This document shows positions 58,421 through 64,000 of a stretch of DNA of 64,000 bases, one piece after another. The translations under genes were made by a program, and so were the position numbers. Within the stretch, counting starts at the first letter, position 1; each line of letters starts with the position of its first letter. Source of the stretch: Candidatus Tepidiaquacella proteinivora (lineage in GTDB: Bacteria > Bacteroidota > Ignavibacteria > Tepidaquicellales > Tepidaquicellaceae). The stretch is taken from assembly GCA_013348845.1 (NCBI GenBank), contig CP054675.1, positions 1,745,501-1,809,500 on the forward strand, given 5' to 3'. Below the pieces are notes generated by a model that was given only the letters and a program-made list of their open reading frames with translations, ran no database searches and had not been told where the DNA came from.

Positions 58421-61400
58421 TTATTGTAACCTGAAGATTTTATCAGATTCTTCAAAAGAAATATATCCCTTGGCTTCTTTAATTTTTTTTATAACATTTT
58501 TATAGTGAACGCTTAAATTAATTATTTCTTCACATCCTAATATAATTAAATATTCCTTTGCTCTTGAAAGTGCAACATTAAGTTTTCTATCTACTGTTTT
58601 GTTAAGGTTTTCGCATTGTAAGTTTCTTAACAGTAGTTTATTGTTTATTGCAAGAGAAATAATAATGATGTCTTTTTCCAAGCCCTGAAATCTTTCAACA
58701 GTATCTATTAAGATTTTATCACAAATATCTTCATTATCAATAATGTTTTTTATTTTATTGATTTGTATTCTCCAGGGAGTGATTATTCCTATTGTATCTT
58801 CTTTTATTTTAGAGTTAAAAATTCTTAAAATTGTATCTAATATTTTCTTAATTTTAATAGCTTCCTCAGTACAATATTTACTTTCTGAAATATTTTGGTG
58901 AGATGGAATAAATATTGTTCTTGAACGTGATAAGATTTTTTCAACAGGGTCAATTGAGTTTGAATTAAAAAATTTCTGTTTTGCAGTTTGTTCTTCCCTA
59001 CCACATATTAAATTTACAGAATAATTATTTTTAAATAAATTTGCTACATCATTGTGCGTCCTATAATGAGTTTTAAGTATGTCAATAGCATAATCCCATC
59101 CTTCTTCCTGACATTTAATGTAGAGTCGTTCGAATAAAGAAAAAGATAAACACTTCAAACCTATTGCTCTCAGTTTCTCGTTTTGAATGATATATTTATT
59201 CTCATTTTCTAAAATTACAGCAGGAAGTTGATGGTGATCTCCAATTAAAACAAATTTTTTACAATACATTAAAACCCCAACTAATTGAGGTTCAACTATC
59301 TGAGATGCTTCATCAACAAAAATAACATCAAAATATTCTTTTCTTTCTAAAATATCTAAATATCGATTTTGAAATGAAGAAACAGTAGAAATAAAAATTC
59401 TGCAGTCTTTTATAATTGTTTTTATATCATCAATTGTTTTACCTTTACATAATTTCTGTAGTAATCTTTCATCTTCCAAATAATCACTTCCTATTCTTAT
59501 GTAATTTTTTATATTTTTATTTTTGGACTTAAGCAAATTTTTACTTATCTCATCAACAGCTCGGTTAGTGTAAGCAAGAACCGCAATTTTTGCATTTTTA
59601 TTTTCTGCAAAAGTTTCTTCAATCATCAATAATAAAGCAAGAGAGGTTTTCCCTGTTCCCGGTGGTCCCTGTAAAAGAAAATAATCCTTTGCTGATTTAT
59701 ATTTTGATATTATTGTTTTAATGTTTTCATTATAAAGTTTGTTATTATACTCTATTTTTTGATATTCAGGTTTTTTAATACCTAAAATTTTATTTTTTTT
59801 CTCATTGTTTGAAAATAAAAATTCAAAAAGTGAAGATATCTGATTATAATAATTTATTTCCATAAGGTCGTGTTCTATTATCCAGTAACAATTGGGCGAA
59901 AATATATCTTTAGAAAGTTGATTATTCCTAAGCTTTATTATAACCTTTGTTTTATTAATTGATACTATTGTTCCTTTAAATATCTGATTATTTTTATATA
60001 CCTTATTACTACCTTGAGGATATATAATGCAAATATCACCCTCACGAAAATTCGTTAATAAATTATCTTTGGATAATTCAAAAACATAAGTCTCATTTGA
60101 GGGGATATATAATTTAAATTTTAAATTATGAAGAATTTGAGCGTTCGATGTTTTTTCATCTAAATTATCTAACCAGAGGGAAGCAAAGCCGTTATTTTTA
60201 CCCTCATAATTTTGAAATGAACCAATCTTTGCGATTCTTAATTCGTTGTATATGAAATACAGGAAATTGTAAAAGTACTCTAACTCTGTTTCGTTTGTTG
60301 TTTTAATTATATTTTTGAAAAAGTCGAATTTTGCTTTTAAAAAATCCGGATATTCAGAACTGTCAAATTTACAAATTTCATCAAATATTGAAAACTTTCC
60401 ATCAGCTATGTTGAGTTCGTTTAGTACAATTTTGTTTCTTAAGTTGATAAGTTTTTGATATAGGGTAAAATCTTTTATGACATTTTTTAAATACTCATTC
60501 TCAGACCTTGAATAAAAAATGGAGCTTGAACCTACTCTATTTGTAAAAGTTGAATCTAAAAGTAAATTATATGCGGTAACCTGCATCTCATGATTAATCC
60601 AGGGTTCATACTTTGGAGGGGAACCGGATTTTAACTCTATGATATCTTTCTCCTTTTCTCCTTTATCAAGCATAATGTCAAGTCTTCCATACAGTCCAAA
60701 CTCAGGAGAAATAAAAGTAGGTTCAATTATCGGATTATTCTTTCTGCATAATTTTGAAAATTCTATTATGTTTTTCAGGTGATTATTTTCTATTTCGCTT
60801 TTAATTTCTTCCAGCTCTTTATTGCTTAAATGTATGCATTGTAATACATCAACAGACATATTAAAAGCTTCTTTAAAATTAATCTTACCATTTATTACAT
60901 ATTTATCTAATAAACTGTTTACAATATACCCGACAATCATTTTCTTTGTAGGAATATCAGACATAAATCTGTTGATAAAATATAGACAGTGATTTGCTTC
61001 CTGTTTTTGAAAACATTCAGCAATATTTCTTGCTTCAATCAGATAATCCGGTTCTACGACAATCAGACTATTATTGGTAGTGTTGTAAAGATTTTCATAA
61101 TTTAATGATTTTGAAATGTTATGTAGATAGGCTTTTGTGAATTTTTTAAAATATTTTCCTATATATTCAAATGGTGGAAATATATTTAATAAAAATTGTG
61201 TTCCATCTTCTTCTGACTCACAGAATATAGTGTAATAAGTTTGACTTTTAATGTTGCTTTTTTCTTCACTTACTGATAAAAATGTGGCAATTGTAGTTAA
61301 TGTTTCTTTTCCCTGTTTCTTTTTAAAAATTTCTGTAATCTCATTTAAATCTCTGTATTGTTGTATTAGAATATCAGGGACTTCGGAGTCTGAGAAAAAA

Positions 61401-61756
61401 GAAACCGTTCTACATATAGATTTTATGCAAAACCCTTCTAAATGATGAGGATTTGTTTTTAACTTTTTATTAAACTGATTGTCGTGAATAACAATATTTG
61501 CAAATTTGCGGAAGTTATGGATTTCATTAATTATTTCTTGTTGTAAATTATATTTTTCTGTTATGAAAAGTATAATACCATATAAACTATATTTCCCAAT
61601 AAATGTCTGAGGTTCATTTTTTGTAATCTCTAAAAAAATTGATTCAAATAATTTTCTATACTTTAGTATTTTATATTCGAATGAATTAGTTTCCCCGGAA
61701 ATTGTGATTATTTCATTGTAGCAGTAATTTGTAAAATCTTTACTTAAAAGTTGCAT
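58421..61756 (-). CDS. Dna2-like fusion: PD-(D/E)XK nuclease and SF1 helicase
   Basis: The 1111-residue protein has an N-terminal helical region (1-200) with an ERRK-like KFANIVIHDN motif, a RecB/Cas4-type nuclease domain with D360 (YGRLD), E374-x-K376 (IIELKSG) and Q392-x3-Y396, a beta-barrel-like region (about 565-640), and a Dna2/Upf1-type helicase. The latter has Walker A GPPGTGKT (697-704), DEAS (815-818), GDHHQLP (839-845), THYRTH and ALSRAKEY near the end. I do not see the four-cysteine iron-sulfur set of Cas4/Dna2. It may process DNA ends or act in defence; neither is shown by neighbours. Confidence 0.8.
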   Translation of the reverse strand: MQLLSKDFTNYCYNEIITISGETNSFEYKILKYRKLFESIFLEITKNEPQTFIGKYSLYGIILFITEKYNLQQEIINEIHNFRKFANIVIHDNQFNKKLKTNPHHLEGFCIKSICRTVSFFSDSEVPDILIQQYRDLNEITEIFKKKQGKETLTTIATFLSVSEEKSNIKSQTYYTIFCESEEDGTQFLLNIFPPFEYIGKYFKKFTKAYLHNISKSLNYENLYNTTNNSLIVVEPDYLIEARNIAECFQKQEANHCLYFINRFMSDIPTKKMIVGYIVNSLLDKYVINGKINFKEAFNMSVDVLQCIHLSNKELEEIKSEIENNHLKNIIEFSKLCRKNNPIIEPTFISPEFGLYGRLDIMLDKGEKEKDIIELKSGSPPKYEPWINHEMQVTAYNLLLDSTFTNRVGSSSIFYSRSENEYLKNVIKDFTLYQKLINLRNKIVLNELNIADGKFSIFDEICKFDSSEYPDFLKAKFDFFKNIIKTTNETELEYFYNFLYFIYNELRIAKIGSFQNYEGKNNGFASLWLDNLDEKTSNAQILHNLKFKLYIPSNETYVFELSKDNLLTNFREGDICIIYPQGSNKVYKNNQIFKGTIVSINKTKVIIKLRNNQLSKDIFSPNCYWIIEHDLMEINYYNQISSLFEFLFSNNEKKNKILGIKKPEYQKIEYNNKLYNENIKTIISKYKSAKDYFLLQGPPGTGKTSLALLLMIEETFAENKNAKIAVLAYTNRAVDEISKNLLKSKNKNIKNYIRIGSDYLEDERLLQKLCKGKTIDDIKTIIKDCRIFISTVSSFQNRYLDILERKEYFDVIFVDEASQIVEPQLVGVLMYCKKFVLIGDHHQLPAVILENENKYIIQNEKLRAIGLKCLSFSLFERLYIKCQEEGWDYAIDILKTHYRTHNDVANLFKNNYSVNLICGREEQTAKQKFFNSNSIDPVEKILSRSRTIFIPSHQNISESKYCTEEAIKIKKILDTILRIFNSKIKEDTIGIITPWRIQINKIKNIIDNEDICDKILIDTVERFQGLEKDIIIISLAINNKLLLRNLQCENLNKTVDRKLNVALSRAKEYLIILGCEEIINLSVHYKNVIKKIKEAKGYISFEESDKIFRLQ

Positions 61757-61757
61757 T

Positions 61758-62585
61758 TTAATTAATCAATGTGCCTGTTGAAAGAAGTAGCAGTATTAAA
61801 ATACCGATTATTATTCTATATATTATAAAAAGTAAATTACTTTTTGTTTTAAGATAATTTAATAAAAATGCAATCGATAAATATCCAATAACCCCTGAAA
61901 CAAAAGTTGCAATTATAAGACTTAAAAAATTTTCATTTAATAGTATTGTTCTTTCTGTATATAATTCATAAAAACCACTTAAGGTAATCGCCGGGATGCT
62001 TAATAAAAACGAAAACCTTGCCGCCACATCTCTCTTAAGACCACACAATAAACCTGCAGTAATAGTTACACCACTTCTTGAACTTCCCGGTATAAGAGAT
62101 AATGCTTGTGCTAATCCTATTATAATACCGTCTTTAATGGTTATCTCGGTAAAATCTTTTTTGTGAACACTAACCTTTTCTGCAATGAAAAGTATTATAG
62201 CAAGTAGAATTAATGAAGCACTAATTATATATAAACCTCTTGCTTCGTTTTCTATAAATTTTTTAAATATTACTCCGGCAAGTGAAATTGGTATAGTTCC
62301 AATTATTATCAGTATAAAAATTCTGGAATTAGGATTTTTAAAAAAGTCTTTTTTATTCTTTATCGCATTAATAAACCCCTTTGTTAAATCTAAAATATCT
62401 GTTTTAAAATAAACAAATGTTGCCAGCAGAGTGCCCATTTGAATTACCGCCGTAAACGCAGCCCCTTTATCTCCCCAGCTAAGCAAAGCAGGAATAACTC
62501 TTAAATGAGCTGTACTACTAATAGGAATGAATTCCGTTAATCCCTGAATCAATCCGAATACTACTGCCTGTATAATTTGCTCCAA
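61758..62585 (-). CDS. uppP: undecaprenyl-diphosphate phosphatase
   Basis: UppP (BacA), 275 residues, recycles undecaprenyl diphosphate, the lipid carrier of peptidoglycan precursors, in the inner membrane. Signatures are GLIQGLTEFIPISSTAHL near the N-terminus, with the glutamate and serine active residues, and the PGSSRSGVTI loop. About eight transmembrane helices are visible. The gene follows gyrB by 57 bases and ends one base before the start of the helicase gene. Confidence 0.95.
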   Translation of the reverse strand: MEQIIQAVVFGLIQGLTEFIPISSTAHLRVIPALLSWGDKGAAFTAVIQMGTLLATFVYFKTDILDLTKGFINAIKNKKDFFKNPNSRIFILIIIGTIPISLAGVIFKKFIENEARGLYIISASLILLAIILFIAEKVSVHKKDFTEITIKDGIIIGLAQALSLIPGSSRSGVTITAGLLCGLKRDVAARFSFLLSIPAITLSGFYELYTERTILLNENFLSLIIATFVSGVIGYLSIAFLLNYLKTKSNLLFIIYRIIIGILILLLLSTGTLIN

Positions 62586-62642
62586 ACAATTATGATTTTA
62601 ATTGTTTTAAAAATGTTTTTATGTTAATACAATGAAAACTTT

Positions 62643-64000
<1,358 letters not shown>

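Overview
The window looks like a core-genome segment of an AT-rich member of the Ignavibacteria/Chlorobi side of the Bacteroidota-FCB group. The main evidence is four secreted proteins ending in the same type IX secretion (T9SS) sorting domain: a YPNPFNP-type linker, then a V-x-D-x-L-G-K-E-V strand, then a basic end close to K-M-x-L-x-K. A TonB-dependent receptor and several lipoprotein signals indicate a Gram-negative (diderm) envelope. Recognisable Shine-Dalgarno sequences are rare and TTG starts are frequent. The assignment rests on protein-family resemblance only. I see no tRNA, rRNA, CRISPR array, insertion sequence, integrase or phage gene. Layout, 1-21.7 kb: the 3' part of queA, a PLP-dependent desulfhydrase/ACC-deaminase relative and a DinB-like protein open the window. 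A four-gene 2-oxoacid:ferredoxin oxidoreductase operon (ferredoxin, alpha, TPP and gamma subunits) follows, translationally coupled to thyX. Next are proline dehydrogenase, a DUF4159 protein, a YjbQ protein and a GT-C-like membrane protein (DUF2723). A minus-strand block holds two T9SS cargo proteins, an EamA transporter, a CrtI-like flavoprotein, thioredoxin and dnaE. Layout, 21.9-43 kb: two further T9SS cargos and an MFS exporter come first. A thiamine pyrophosphate riboswitch with a 17-bp terminator then precedes a TonB-dependent receptor, so that receptor probably imports thiamine or a precursor. A minus-strand pair follows: a cytoplasmic HtrA-like protease carrying a zinc ribbon and a YbjN-like domain, and a partner that also has a YbjN-like segment. 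After that come cysS, a nitronate monooxygenase-like gene, a GH26-like lipoprotein, feoAB, a rhomboid protease, a PAP2-related protein and a secreted HtrA-TPR protease. Layout, 43-64 kb: a long plus-strand run carries thpR, an alanine-aminotransferase-like gene, mazG, a Nudix gene, a PBP4-type gene, a divergent clpS-like gene, a large secreted TPR protein and uvrB. A tight minus-strand cluster then contains an aldehyde dehydrogenase, two TPR proteins, an OB-fold lipoprotein and era. The end holds a 1111-aa Dna2-like nuclease-helicase, uppP and the C-terminal part of gyrB, which runs off the window. The best leads are the riboswitch with a 10-nt stretch complementary to its own aptamer, the protease/YbjN-like pair, a T9SS gene whose signal peptide is reachable only from an ATA or ATT start codon, the ClpS-like adaptor with an altered N-degron pocket, and the Dna2-like fusion.
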